Source: Rhodospirillales bacterium
Lineage (GTDB): Bacteria > Pseudomonadota > Alphaproteobacteria > TMED109
Reading direction: 5' to 3'
Assembly (NCBI GenBank): GCA_009839325.1
Contig: VXPW01000100.1
Coordinates: 1 to 64,000 of the forward strand
Length of the DNA: 64,000 nt
Under the pieces are notes generated by a model. That model did no database searches, was not told where the DNA came from, and worked only from the letters and a program-made list of their open reading frames with translations. Within the stretch, counting starts at the first letter, position 1. Every line of letters starts with the position of its first letter. The position numbers and the translations under genes are program-made. This document shows positions 53,043 through 61,336 of this stretch, in pieces.

Positions 53043-54113
53043 GTGGAAAGGTTCGTCCACATCGGTCTTCCCGGCCGGGTTGTGTATGGCCCCGGCGCGA
53101 TCAGCACCCTGCGGGAAGAGATCGGCCGGCTCGGAGTCGCCCGGGTCATGATCTGCTGCACGCCCGGCCGACGCGTGGTGGCGGAAGAGCTGGCCGGGCG
53201 ATCCCGCGGGCAGATCGCCGCCGTCTGCGCCGAGGCCCGCCCGCACGTTCCCGTCGAGGTCGTTGCCGTCGCTCGAGAAGCGGCCCGGCAAGCCGCGGCG
53301 GACGGATTGGTGGCCTACGGGGGCGGATCCGCCATCGGGCTCGCGAAGATGATCGCCCACTCGGCGGACATCCCGATCATCGCCGTCCCGACGACGTTCT
53401 CCGGCTCCGAGTCGACCAACCTGGAAGGCATGCTGGAAGACGGCGTGAAGCGGCTGCATCAGTCGGAGCGGATGCTGCCGGCGACCATCATCTACGATCC
53501 GGAACTCGTACGCGGCCTGCCGCGTGAAGTTGCCATTCCAAGTGGCTTCAATGCGATCGCGCATGCCGTTGAGGCGTTCTACAGCTCCGGCGCCAATCCC
53601 TTTGCTTCGCTGCTGGCCGAGGAGGGGCTGGGCATGATGGCGCGGGCGCTCGAGCACTTGGTGGCCGATCCGCGCAGCCTGGACGCATGGGGGCTCGGCC
53701 TTCGCGCGGCTTGGCTATGCGGACAACCGATCGTCTCTGCCGGAATTGCGCTCCATCACAAGGCGGCCCACGTGGTCGGCGGGAGCTGGGGGCTGTCGCA
53801 CGCTGATACGCACACGGCCCTCCTGCCGCACGCCATCGCGTACAACGCGGACGCCGCCCCGGACGCGATGACCCGCATCAGCCGGGCGCTCGGCACCGCC
53901 GACACGCATCCGGCGAAAAGCATGTTCGACCTGATGGAGCGAGTGGGCGCTCCCGTTGCCCTGCGGGACCTGGGCTTTCCCGAAGCGGGAATCGAACAGG
54001 CGGTCGCCATGATCCTCGCCGCTCCGTGCGAGAATCCGCGGCCGCTCGCCGCTCAGCCGCTGCGGACCATGCTCGAAAACGCCTGGCGAGGGACGGCGCC
54101 CGCGTCCGCGTGA
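53043..54113 (+). CDS. Iron-containing alcohol dehydrogenase, maleylacetate reductase-type
   Basis: 356 residues. NAD-binding GGGSAIGLAK and AVPTTFSGSE; metal-site histidines in AIAHAVEAFYS and HHKAAHVVGGSWGLSHADTHTALLPH. The last stretch closely follows the GLHHKxxHVLGGxxGLPHAxxH pattern of maleylacetate reductases, which reduce maleylacetate to 3-oxoadipate in aromatic-ring degradation. A sugar-acid-related ketoacid is an alternative given the neighbours. GTG 53043 has GGGAG nine bases before it; TTG 53025 is less likely. Last gene of the operon, convergent with the VOC gene. Confidence 0.87.
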   Translation: MERFVHIGLPGRVVYGPGAISTLREEIGRLGVARVMICCTPGRRVVAEELAGRSRGQIAAVCAEARPHVPVEVVAVAREAARQAAADGLVAYGGGSAIGLAKMIAHSADIPIIAVPTTFSGSESTNLEGMLEDGVKRLHQSERMLPATIIYDPELVRGLPREVAIPSGFNAIAHAVEAFYSSGANPFASLLAEEGLGMMARALEHLVADPRSLDAWGLGLRAAWLCGQPIVSAGIALHHKAAHVVGGSWGLSHADTHTALLPHAIAYNADAAPDAMTRISRALGTADTHPAKSMFDLMERVGAPVALRDLGFPEAGIEQAVAMILAAPCENPRPLAAQPLRTMLENAWRGTAPASA

Positions 54114-54137
54114 ACGGGGCCGGGCGGTGACAGGCGT

Positions 54138-54542
54138 TCAGGCGGTAGCGGTTCCGGCGACCGGGCGCGTCTGATCGAACACGATTTCGATCTTCACGCC
54201 GTCAGGGTCCACGATGAACAGCTGACGAAATCGTCCGTCGGGGGTAACGCGCTCGTCGAACGCGACGTTCTTCGCAGTCAGTTCGGCTTTCGCGGCTTCC
54301 GGCGAGCCAGCGCCGGCAATCGCAAAATGATCGACGGCCCCGATGGGGTTCTCCGTGGGCCGACCGGTCACCAGATGCACAACAGCGTGTCCGGCAAGCG
54401 CCAGCCAGGCCCCGTCGAACTTGAACGGGGGCCGCCAGTCCGCGAGCTCCAATCCGAGCACACCGCGATAGAACGCCAGCGAAGCGTCGAGGTCACGGGT
54501 GCAAACGGTCACATGGTCGAGAGAGCGTAGCTCAACTGCCAT
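54138..54542 (-). CDS. VOC/glyoxalase-fold protein
   Basis: 134 residues with two beta-alpha-beta-beta-beta repeats typical of vicinal oxygen chelate proteins: LDHVTVCTRDLDASLAFYRGVLGLEL, then VDHFAIAG and KIEIVFDQT with the closing Glu. Metal-site His/Glu positions look retained. Possible roles are glyoxalase I, dioxygenase or drug-binding protein. ATG 54542 has GGGAGG upstream. It converges with the dehydrogenase (24 bases apart) and is divergent from nhaD. Confidence 0.82.
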   Translation of the reverse strand: MAVELRSLDHVTVCTRDLDASLAFYRGVLGLELADWRPPFKFDGAWLALAGHAVVHLVTGRPTENPIGAVDHFAIAGAGSPEAAKAELTAKNVAFDERVTPDGRFRQLFIVDPDGVKIEIVFDQTRPVAGTATA

Positions 54543-54671
54543 ACCGGCCTCCCAATCACAGGTCGGGGTCAGGCAAGCATAGTGCAAGCAGCAGCCGGCA
54601 GTGGCGGCGGACGGAGTGCTCGGCTATACGGGTCCCTGTCGCTACCGGCAGTTCCCTTCCGAGTGAGTTCT

Positions 54672-56072
54672 ATGCGCTTCATCGCCGCCTTGTTGCTGCT
54701 CGCCCCGACCCCGGCTCTCGCCGCCGAGGCGACCGGCGGAATGAATCTTGGTCTCACGACAGCCCCAATCGGGTTGTTTGCATTGGTGATTTTCGTCATC
54801 GCCTACCTGGTCGTGATGACGGAGGAATTTACCCACATCCGGAAATCCAAGCCGGTGCTGATCGGCGGTGCCGCGATCTGGGTCCTGCTGGCGATCGCAG
54901 CCCGGGATACCGGTGCCGAGCAGCATGCGCTGCCGGACGCCTTTCGGCACACGTTCCTGGAATTCGCCGAGCTGTTCTTCTTCCTCCTGGTCGCGATCAC
55001 GTACATCAATGCGATGACGGAGCGGAACGTCTTCGAGTGGTTGCGCGCCTGGCTCGTTTCCCGGGGGTTCGGTCTTCGGAAGGTGTTCTGGATCACCGGC
55101 ATCATCGCCTTCTTCCTGTCACCGATCGCCGACAACCTGACCACCGCACTCGTGATGTGCGCAGTGGTGATGGCCGTGGGCAAGGGACAGCCTCGTTTTG
55201 TCGCGATCGCGGCTGCAAACATTGTGGTGGCGGCCAACGCAGGTGGCGCGTTCAGCCCGTTCGGCGACATCACCACGCTGATGGTCTGGCAGAAGGGCGT
55301 GCTGTCCTTCTGGGATTTCTTCGCGATCTTCGTTCCGTCAGCGGTCAGCTTCCTGATCCCGGCGGCGGTCATGCATTTCGCGGTTCCGGACGGGCATCCC
55401 ACGGTCGAGTCGGACACGGTGCGACTCCGCACCGGAGCCCTGGTGATCGTCGCCCTGTTCCTGGGGACGATCTGCTTCACGGTGTCGTCCCACCAGCTGT
55501 TCCACGTTCCGCCGGCCTTCGGGATGCTGACGGGCCTCGGCGTGCTCTGCTGGTTCAGCTTGCTCCTCCGGCGCCAGGATCTCCGCCAGGCGCGCGACGA
55601 CGATGACGTCTTCGACATTTTCAAGACAGTCGGCCGCGGCGAATGGGACACGCTGTTCTTCTTTTACGGGGTCCTCATGTGCGTGGGCGGATTGGCCAAC
55701 TTCGGCTATCTCGCCCTGTCCACCGAAGTGGTCTACGGCGGGCTGGGCAACACATGGGCCAACTCGCTGGTCGGAGTCCTGTCCGCCATTGTCGACAACA
55801 TTCCGGTGATGTTCGCGGTGCTGACGGCCTTCCCGGCCATGGATGAGGGACAATGGCTGCTGGTGACCTACGCCGCGGGCGTCGGCGGCAGCATGATTTC
55901 AATCGGCTCGGCCGCGGGTGTCGCCCTGATGGGACAGGCCCGCGGGATCTACACCTTCTTCTCGCACCTCCGGTGGACGCCCGTGATCGCAGTGGGTTAC
56001 GCGGTCGGGATCTGGGTGCACTTGCTGTGGAACGAATCGCTGTTCGACCTCGTTCCGATTCCCTTGCCGTAA
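54672..56072 (+). CDS. nhaD: NhaD-type sodium/proton antiporter
   Basis: 466 residues, about 12 membrane segments, starting with a signal-like hydrophobic stretch (MRFIAALLLLAPTPALAAEA). Diagnostic NhaD motifs: TFLEFAELFFFLLVAITYINAM, SPIADNLTTALV, NAGGAFSPFGDITTLMVW and VDNIPVMFAVL. It exports Na+ or Li+ for protons at alkaline pH; NhaD is frequent in marine and haloalkaline bacteria, a weak hint of habitat. A separate C-terminal tail lacks regulatory domains. Followed by a ~500-base non-coding region. Confidence 0.9.
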   Translation: MRFIAALLLLAPTPALAAEATGGMNLGLTTAPIGLFALVIFVIAYLVVMTEEFTHIRKSKPVLIGGAAIWVLLAIAARDTGAEQHALPDAFRHTFLEFAELFFFLLVAITYINAMTERNVFEWLRAWLVSRGFGLRKVFWITGIIAFFLSPIADNLTTALVMCAVVMAVGKGQPRFVAIAAANIVVAANAGGAFSPFGDITTLMVWQKGVLSFWDFFAIFVPSAVSFLIPAAVMHFAVPDGHPTVESDTVRLRTGALVIVALFLGTICFTVSSHQLFHVPPAFGMLTGLGVLCWFSLLLRRQDLRQARDDDDVFDIFKTVGRGEWDTLFFFYGVLMCVGGLANFGYLALSTEVVYGGLGNTWANSLVGVLSAIVDNIPVMFAVLTAFPAMDEGQWLLVTYAAGVGGSMISIGSAAGVALMGQARGIYTFFSHLRWTPVIAVGYAVGIWVHLLWNESLFDLVPIPLP

Positions 56073-56549
56073 TCTCCGGAAACCCGGGGTTGCGACACGG
56101 CACTCGGTTGCTGCGCCGCGGTTGCCCGAATCCGAGCGTCAAGGCACGCGGGGTCAAGCTCAGTTCATGCAGGGCCAGGCATGAATGGGGCCGGCTGTGT
56201 AGCCAACCGTCCTGCCGCCGCAAGAACGGCAGCGAAACAGTGCTTTAGGGCATGGCGGCGGACGATACCGAGGTGCCGGCCGCCGGGCTGAACCTCAAGC
56301 ACCTCTTCTGGCCAGGAATCGCATCGGTCGGGGGCCCGTTCACGGGGGCGCGGTTCGACACCGCTCCGGCGCACCGCAGTGGCGTCGGTCCGCCAGCCCG
56401 GTACGGCGCTCAGTGGCGCTCGGCGTCGAACGCGGGATCATGCGCCGGAGCAGAGTCAGCAGGTAGCGGCGTGTCGGCGCGCCTGCCTGCGGCTATCTGC
56501 TCCGTCGTTTCCCGGCCGGACCGCGCGCGGCGGCGATCCGACAATCATG
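56073..56549. other. Intergenic region before qmcA
   Basis: 477 bases. No frame has supporting features. Composition shifts from GC-rich to AT-richer near 56540. The most notable element is the repeat set that follows at 56550. No tRNA or terminator structure was recognised. Confidence 0.4.
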
Positions 56550-56575
56550 TGTATTTGCTTGTATTCGCGTGTATT
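56550..56575 (+). repeat. Three TGTATT hexamers with exact 10-bp period
   Basis: TGTATT occurs at 56550, 56560 and 56570, i.e. phased to about one DNA helical turn, in an AT-rich pocket 72-97 bases upstream of the qmcA start. Such phasing puts the same face outward and would suit a cooperative protein-binding site or bent DNA in a promoter. Confidence 0.45.
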
Positions 56576-56646
56576 TTGCTCAAGTCGCACGAATTATGCG
56601 AAATTCAGCTGTTGGCGCTGCATTCGATCAACGGGAGCCCATTGGC

Positions 56647-57687
56647 ATGGAGGCATACAGTCTGAGTCCGTTCCTTGTGTTCGTCATCGCCGTGGTGGCC
56701 GTGATGGCCGTCATCGTGCTGTCCGGCGTCAAGCAGGTGCCGCAGGCCGAGCAGTGGACGGTTGAACGCTTCGGCCGTTACGTGCGCACCCTGACGCCGG
56801 GATTGCGCCTGATCGTGCCGATCATCGATCGAATCGGGCAGCGGCTGTCGATGCGAGAAACCGTACTCGACATTCCCTCACAGGACGTAATCTCACAGGA
56901 CAACGCCACCATCACTGCCGACGGCGTTGCCTTCTTCCAGGTTGTGGACGCCCCCCGCGCCGCTTACGAGGTGCAGAACCTGAAGGGCGCCATGATCAAC
57001 CTCGCGTTGACCAATATCCGAAGCGTCCTAGGCGCGATGTCGCTGGACGACATCCTGTCCAAGCGGGACGACATCAATGCCCGCCTCCTGCAGGTCATCG
57101 ACACGGCCACCAACCCCTGGGGGGTCAAGGTGACGCGAGTGGAGATCAAGGATCTCCGGCCGCCGGCGGACCTGGTGGAGGCGATGGGGCGACAGATGAA
57201 GGCCGAGCGCGACAAGCGCGCTGAGGTGCTGCAGGCGGAAGGGGACAAGCAATCGGCGATCCTGCGTGCGGAGGGCCTCAAGCAGGCGGCCATCCTGGAG
57301 GCCGAGGGCCGGCGGGAGGCGGCGTTCCGCGACGCCGAGGCGCGAGAGCGCGAAGCGCAGGCTGAGGCTCACGCCACGGCATCCGTGTCGGCCGCCATCG
57401 CGTCCGGCAACATCAATGCGATCAACTACTTCGTAGCCCAGAAGTACGTGAACGCGATCGGTGACCTTGCCGCGGCACCCAACCAGCGGGTCGTGCTGTT
57501 CCCGGTCGAAGCTTCCAGCCTGATCGGCAGCCTTGGCGGGATTGCCGAGATCGCGAAGTCGGTGTTCGGCAAGGACGGAGGCAAGCCGTCGATGCCGACG
57601 GAGACAGTGCCCGTGGCCAGTTCTACCGACGACTTGACGGAACCCGCGGCGCCGGCGCGGGCATCGGTGCCGAAGGCGGGCGATTAG
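56647..57687 (+). CDS. qmcA: SPFH/stomatin-family protein (QmcA-like)
   Basis: 346 residues. One N-terminal membrane helix (~residues 8-28), then the SPFH domain (PQAEQWTVERFGRY, LIVPIIDRIGQRLSMRE, LDIPSQDVISQDNATI) and a long charged coiled-coil rich in AEG(K/R) repeats (~185-270), ending in a Pro/Ala tail. It oligomerises into membrane rings around proteases such as FtsH/HflKC-type complexes. ATG 56647 has GGGAG nine bases before. It forms a two-gene unit with the NfeD gene, 12 bases later, as ybbK-ybbJ do in E. coli. Confidence 0.93.
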   Translation: MEAYSLSPFLVFVIAVVAVMAVIVLSGVKQVPQAEQWTVERFGRYVRTLTPGLRLIVPIIDRIGQRLSMRETVLDIPSQDVISQDNATITADGVAFFQVVDAPRAAYEVQNLKGAMINLALTNIRSVLGAMSLDDILSKRDDINARLLQVIDTATNPWGVKVTRVEIKDLRPPADLVEAMGRQMKAERDKRAEVLQAEGDKQSAILRAEGLKQAAILEAEGRREAAFRDAEAREREAQAEAHATASVSAAIASGNINAINYFVAQKYVNAIGDLAAAPNQRVVLFPVEASSLIGSLGGIAEIAKSVFGKDGGKPSMPTETVPVASSTDDLTEPAAPARASVPKAGD

Positions 57688-57699
57688 GGACGGAACACG

Positions 57700-58173
57700 G
57701 TGGATGTTCTGATCGGATGGCTATGGGCCATCGAGTTCTGGCACTGGTGGGCGTTCGGTCTCGCGCTCCTGGTGGTGGAAGCGTTCATCACTTCGATGGT
57801 GCTGGTCTGGCCTGCCGCGGGGAGCTTCGTGGTGGGTCTCATCGTCGCGTTCGTGCCCGACCTCGACTGGCGCTACCAGGTCCTGATCCTGGCCCTGACT
57901 TCGGGCGCCGCGGCCTTTGCATGGGAGTACGCGATCGGCCGGCGGCGGGCCCCGGCCAGCGACCGTCCCGACCTGAACGTTCGCACTGCGCAGTATCTCG
58001 GCCGGCGAGCGGTGCTCACCGACGCGCTTAACGGTGGCCGGGGCCGCGTGGCATTTGACGACAGTGTTTGGCAGGTCCGCACCGAGACGGGCGAGACGCT
58101 CCAGGCAGGCACGGAAATCGAGGTGGTCGGGGCGGAAGGCCTGACCCTGCTGGTTCGTCCAGTTCACAAGTGA
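57700..58173 (+). CDS. NfeD-family membrane protein (short form)
   Basis: 157 residues. Two to three N-terminal hydrophobic helices (residues ~5-85), the charged turn YAIGRRR, then a small OB-like C-terminal domain (YLGRRAVLTDALNGGRGRVAFDD, WQVRTETGETLQAGTEIEVVGAEG). This is the short NfeD that partners stomatin/QmcA proteins. GTG 57700 is used; TAGGGACGG lies upstream. The 60-base gap to the next gene holds no strong signal. Confidence 0.9.
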   Translation: MDVLIGWLWAIEFWHWWAFGLALLVVEAFITSMVLVWPAAGSFVVGLIVAFVPDLDWRYQVLILALTSGAAAFAWEYAIGRRRAPASDRPDLNVRTAQYLGRRAVLTDALNGGRGRVAFDDSVWQVRTETGETLQAGTEIEVVGAEGLTLLVRPVHK

Positions 58174-58272
58174 CGGTGAGCGCGCGGTACCCCGTGGTCA
58201 TCGCGGCAGGTCCCGGCCAACAGTTCACTTCCCGTGTCGGCTACCATGCTTCGGGCGGTTTGCAGCCGGCGG

Positions 58273-59691
58273 ATGAGAGACACCAGTGTGCGCCGGAAGC
58301 GGTTTCTGATCCTGAACTGGCTGTGGGCGAGAGGAGATCAGCGAGCGCGTAAGGCGATCCTGACCGTACTGGCCGCAATCGCTGCAACCATTCCGTCGGC
58401 GCGCGGTCTTTCCCTGGAAGAGGCATTCGTCCTGGCCGCCTCGGCAAATCCCACCGTGCGGGCGGCCCGCGAAGCCGCCAATGCCGACTACGCCGCGGTC
58501 TCGGTGGCGCGCTCCGCGTGGTTTCCCACGGTCTACGGGTTTGCCAGCGCCGACGCCGCCTACAACTGGCTGGATACCACCGCCATCCAGGAAGGTGACA
58601 ATGCGGGGTACTCGACCACGGGGCGGTTCACGCTCGGGCTTGTATACAACCACAGCCTGTACCGCGGTGGCAGCGATACTGAGATGCTACGCCACGCGCG
58701 CCGCACCGCACGCCAGAGTATTGCGGCGGCACAGGGTGTCCAGCAGAGCGTACTTCTGCGCGTAGCCGTCGCGTATCTGGACGCCCTCTTGGCCGGGCAT
58801 ACGGTCGCGTTGCGAGAGGAGGCGTTGGCCGCATTCGAGGAGCGCGCCAGGGAGGCACGTGTCCTGTTTGAGGTCGGCGAGCGCACGCGGAGCGACGTCG
58901 CCCAGGCCGAAGCCGAACAGGCAGTTGCGGCTACCGCGATTCTGTCCGCCCGCGCTCAACTGGCGATCGAGCGATCCTTGCTGGAGAAGCTGGTTGGCGC
59001 ACCGCCGGGTCGGCTCGAACCCGCCGCCGAGCCGGATCCGATGCTGCTGCCGCCGACGCTCGACGATGCCCGCCGGGCAGCCGAGCACTTGGGACCGGCC
59101 GTGCGGGTAGCCCAACACGCCCTGCATGCGGCCGAGCACGCGATGCGTGCCATCCACGGCGAGGCCGGACCTACGGTGGATCTCGTGGGATCGATGTCGG
59201 TGACGAACAAGCACGATCAGGGACAACGCTTCTTCCTGCCAGGGGCTCCCCTGACGAGTGCGGATTCCGCGGCCAGGGAACGCAGGGCGGACATCAGCGC
59301 CGGCATTCGGCTGCGGATACCGATTTACCAGGCCGGCGCAGTCAAGGGCCGCCTGAACCAGGCCAAGCGGATCTACCTGCAACGCCGGGAAGAATGGATG
59401 GCGGCGCGGCTGGAAGCCGTGCAGAAGGCAGAGAGCGCTTGGCACAACCTGCAGACCGCACGGGAGCGCAGCGCGGCGATTCTGACTGCGGTGATGGCAT
59501 CGGCAACCGCGCTGGAGCATATCCGGCATGAGGCGGATGTCGGCGAACGGTCGCTCCGGGAAGTGCTGGATGCCCAGCGTGTTTTGGTCGAGCAGGAGAT
59601 CGAAGCCCTGACGGCGGAGCGGGACCGGATCGTGGAGAGCTACCGCCTGCTGGAGGCCGTGGGTGGCCTCAGGATTGGTGAACTGCGGTAG
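58273..59691 (+). CDS. TolC-family outer-membrane channel protein
   Basis: About 472 residues. A signal sequence (KAILTVLAAIAATIPSARG) precedes LSLEEAFVLAASANPTVRAAREAANAD. The two outer-membrane efflux (OEP) repeats follow: the first ending LEKLVGAPPGRLEP, the second with IRLRIPIYQAGAVKGRLNQAKR and LLEAVGGLRIGEL. It would form the exit duct of a tripartite pump or type I secretion system. No inner-membrane partner is adjacent. The start is unclear: ATG 58273, ATG 58246 or GTG 58234; none has a clear Shine-Dalgarno. Confidence 0.85.
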   Translation: MRDTSVRRKRFLILNWLWARGDQRARKAILTVLAAIAATIPSARGLSLEEAFVLAASANPTVRAAREAANADYAAVSVARSAWFPTVYGFASADAAYNWLDTTAIQEGDNAGYSTTGRFTLGLVYNHSLYRGGSDTEMLRHARRTARQSIAAAQGVQQSVLLRVAVAYLDALLAGHTVALREEALAAFEERAREARVLFEVGERTRSDVAQAEAEQAVAATAILSARAQLAIERSLLEKLVGAPPGRLEPAAEPDPMLLPPTLDDARRAAEHLGPAVRVAQHALHAAEHAMRAIHGEAGPTVDLVGSMSVTNKHDQGQRFFLPGAPLTSADSAARERRADISAGIRLRIPIYQAGAVKGRLNQAKRIYLQRREEWMAARLEAVQKAESAWHNLQTARERSAAILTAVMASATALEHIRHEADVGERSLREVLDAQRVLVEQEIEALTAERDRIVESYRLLEAVGGLRIGELR

Positions 59692-59832
59692 CGGGGAAAC
59701 GGGTGACGTGCCGGCCGAGCGTGCCTTCGGTGGCGGCGCGGGCGGCCAAGCCCGTGACGTCCGGCCGACCCGGTTGGACCATGCTCCGGCCTGCCCTGAA
59801 TGAATACCGGAGCCCCTCCAGTTGTTCGGTGC

Positions 59833-59849
59833 GGGCGGTTCAGCCGCCC
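59833..59849 (+). terminator. Short GC stem-loop after the TolC-like gene
   Basis: GGGCGG and CCGCCC pair over a 5-base loop (TTCAG), 142 bases after the tolC stop and 115 before the next start. No U-run follows. A factor-independent terminator is possible. The surrounding 272-base gap also contains a short direct repeat (GTGACGT...CCGGCCGA, at about 59703 and 59755). Confidence 0.3.
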
Positions 59850-59963
59850 AAGATGATCGAGGCGACGGTTCACACGTGAGCGCGTCGGCGGGTATGTATT
59901 CGCCGTGTGGGGCCGGACTGGTGGCCGGCGGTACCGTGCCAGGGTGCCCCGGAGGAATGGAAC

Positions 59964-60389
59964 GTGGTTGACGCGAGGCTGACCGAAACGGAACGTGCTG
60001 CCGCCCGTCACATGCGGGCGGCAGCCGAGTTGGTGGCGCACTACGTGGACGCAGCCGTGCGCGCCGGCACTAGCGCCGACGACATCAACGCAGTCTTGTC
60101 TCGCGTCGTGGCGGGGACGGTACTGGCGGAAATTTGGGTGACGGACGAAACCGGGAAGACCCAGTACAGCAGCACGCCGGACACCGCCTTTACCTTTCCT
60201 TCCAATCCTGCAGCGCCGGGTCAGGCGGCACCGTTTGCGATGCTGCTGACCGGCCAGGCGGACCACGTCGAACAGGGCGTGCAACCCCGAGAGCTGGACG
60301 GGAAACGCATGATGTATGTCGGTGTCGCTGGCGTTGACCGCACGCGCATCGTTCAGGTCGGTTTGTCAGAAGCGGCCCTCGCCACGTAA
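59964..60389 (+). CDS. Stand-alone Cache-like sensor domain protein, soluble
   Basis: 141 residues without signal peptide or membrane helix. An N-terminal helix (RLTETERAAARHMRAAAELVAHYVDA) is followed by VLAEIWVTDETGKTQYSSTPD, then PFAMLLTGQADHVEQGVQPRELDGKRMMYVGVAGVDRTRIVQVGLS. This pattern resembles the ligand-binding part of (double) Cache chemoreceptors, but here with no transmembrane or output domain. GGAGGAA at 59951-59957 gives a very good start for GTG 59964. Alternatively a truncated chemoreceptor or a small-molecule binding accessory protein. Confidence 0.6.
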   Translation: MVDARLTETERAAARHMRAAAELVAHYVDAAVRAGTSADDINAVLSRVVAGTVLAEIWVTDETGKTQYSSTPDTAFTFPSNPAAPGQAAPFAMLLTGQADHVEQGVQPRELDGKRMMYVGVAGVDRTRIVQVGLSEAALAT

Positions 60390-60480
60390 CGACCTGTCTT
60401 CCGCGGCCCCCGGCGGCGCGTCCGTCAGCAGGTACGGAACGGGCGGGCGGCCGTCCGGTTCTGGCGGCAGGCGGATTGCA

Positions 60481-61335
60481 TCAAAGCGCGGAACCCCTAA
60501 GCCCCCGTGCGAGGCCCGAGTAGCCGGGTTCCCGGTCCGGGTCCATCAGGCCGTGCCGCAACAGGAAGTCGATCAGCACCGGTCCGCAGTTGAACTTGAA
60601 GGAAGCGCCGTTCCGCAGCAGTTCAAGGACCTGCCGCCATGGCATCAGCGAGAAGTCCTCTACCTCGCCGTCCAGATTGCACGGTCGGACGTCTCGATGC
60701 ATCGGCAGGTCGTAAAGGAACAGCGTGTCATCCCGGAGGAACTCGCCCTCCTGGTGACAGTACGCGAGCCCTCCGGTGGGTTGCGCGGCGTCCACGACAG
60801 GAGGCGGCAGCCCCGCTTCTTCCTGCGCCTCTTTCCTTAGCGTTTCGATCACGGTCATTCCGGATGCGATGCCGCCGGCGATGGTGTTGTCGAGCTGACC
60901 GGGCGCGATTTCCCGGTCGTGTGAGCGCCTGGGAATCCAGATCAAGGGTCCGCCTGCGTCGGCGACGTAACCGACCACGTGGACCCCGTAACCGGGGAAT
61001 CCGAACGTGGGGAGCAGGGCGCGGTCACACCTTGCCAACGGGATACCGCCGAACGGCCGCACCACGTCGAACAGTTCTCCGGTAGGCGCGCGGGCCAGCC
61101 CGGCCTCAGCCAGTACAGGCAGCGCCTCGGCCAGCCTCCTCGTGCGCCCGGCGGGATCGTCACCGTTCCACAAAAGCACGTCGGCACCTTGCTGCAACCA
61201 GGGAAGGCACTTCAGCAGGTACGGCGCGCGACGGTGGTGAACGCGGCCGGCCATCGTTCCGTCGATGTGCAGCGGGACGAAATCCCTGAGGTTTGCATTG
61301 GCGCAGGCGCTGATGATTGCTGGCAGCCCTCGCAT
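60481..61335 (-). CDS. DUF4743/NUDIX hydrolase (thiamine pyrophosphokinase-like Nudix)
   Basis: 284 residues. An N-terminal DUF4743 segment (ANANLRDFVPLHIDGTMAGRVHH) precedes a NUDIX domain. The box is variant: DNTIAGGIASGMTVIETLRKEAQEEAGL keeps the KE-x2-EE metal ligands but lacks the first Glu of G-x5-E, as in this TPK-associated group (fungal/bacterial Nudix hydrolase 3). Likely substrates are pyrophosphate-linked cofactors. ATG 61335 starts one base after the MFS gene stop; the two are an operon. A longer open frame upstream overlaps that gene. Confidence 0.86.
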   Translation of the reverse strand: MRGLPAIISACANANLRDFVPLHIDGTMAGRVHHRRAPYLLKCLPWLQQGADVLLWNGDDPAGRTRRLAEALPVLAEAGLARAPTGELFDVVRPFGGIPLARCDRALLPTFGFPGYGVHVVGYVADAGGPLIWIPRRSHDREIAPGQLDNTIAGGIASGMTVIETLRKEAQEEAGLPPPVVDAAQPTGGLAYCHQEGEFLRDDTLFLYDLPMHRDVRPCNLDGEVEDFSLMPWRQVLELLRNGASFKFNCGPVLIDFLLRHGLMDPDREPGYSGLARGLRGSAL

Positions 61336-61336
61336 G

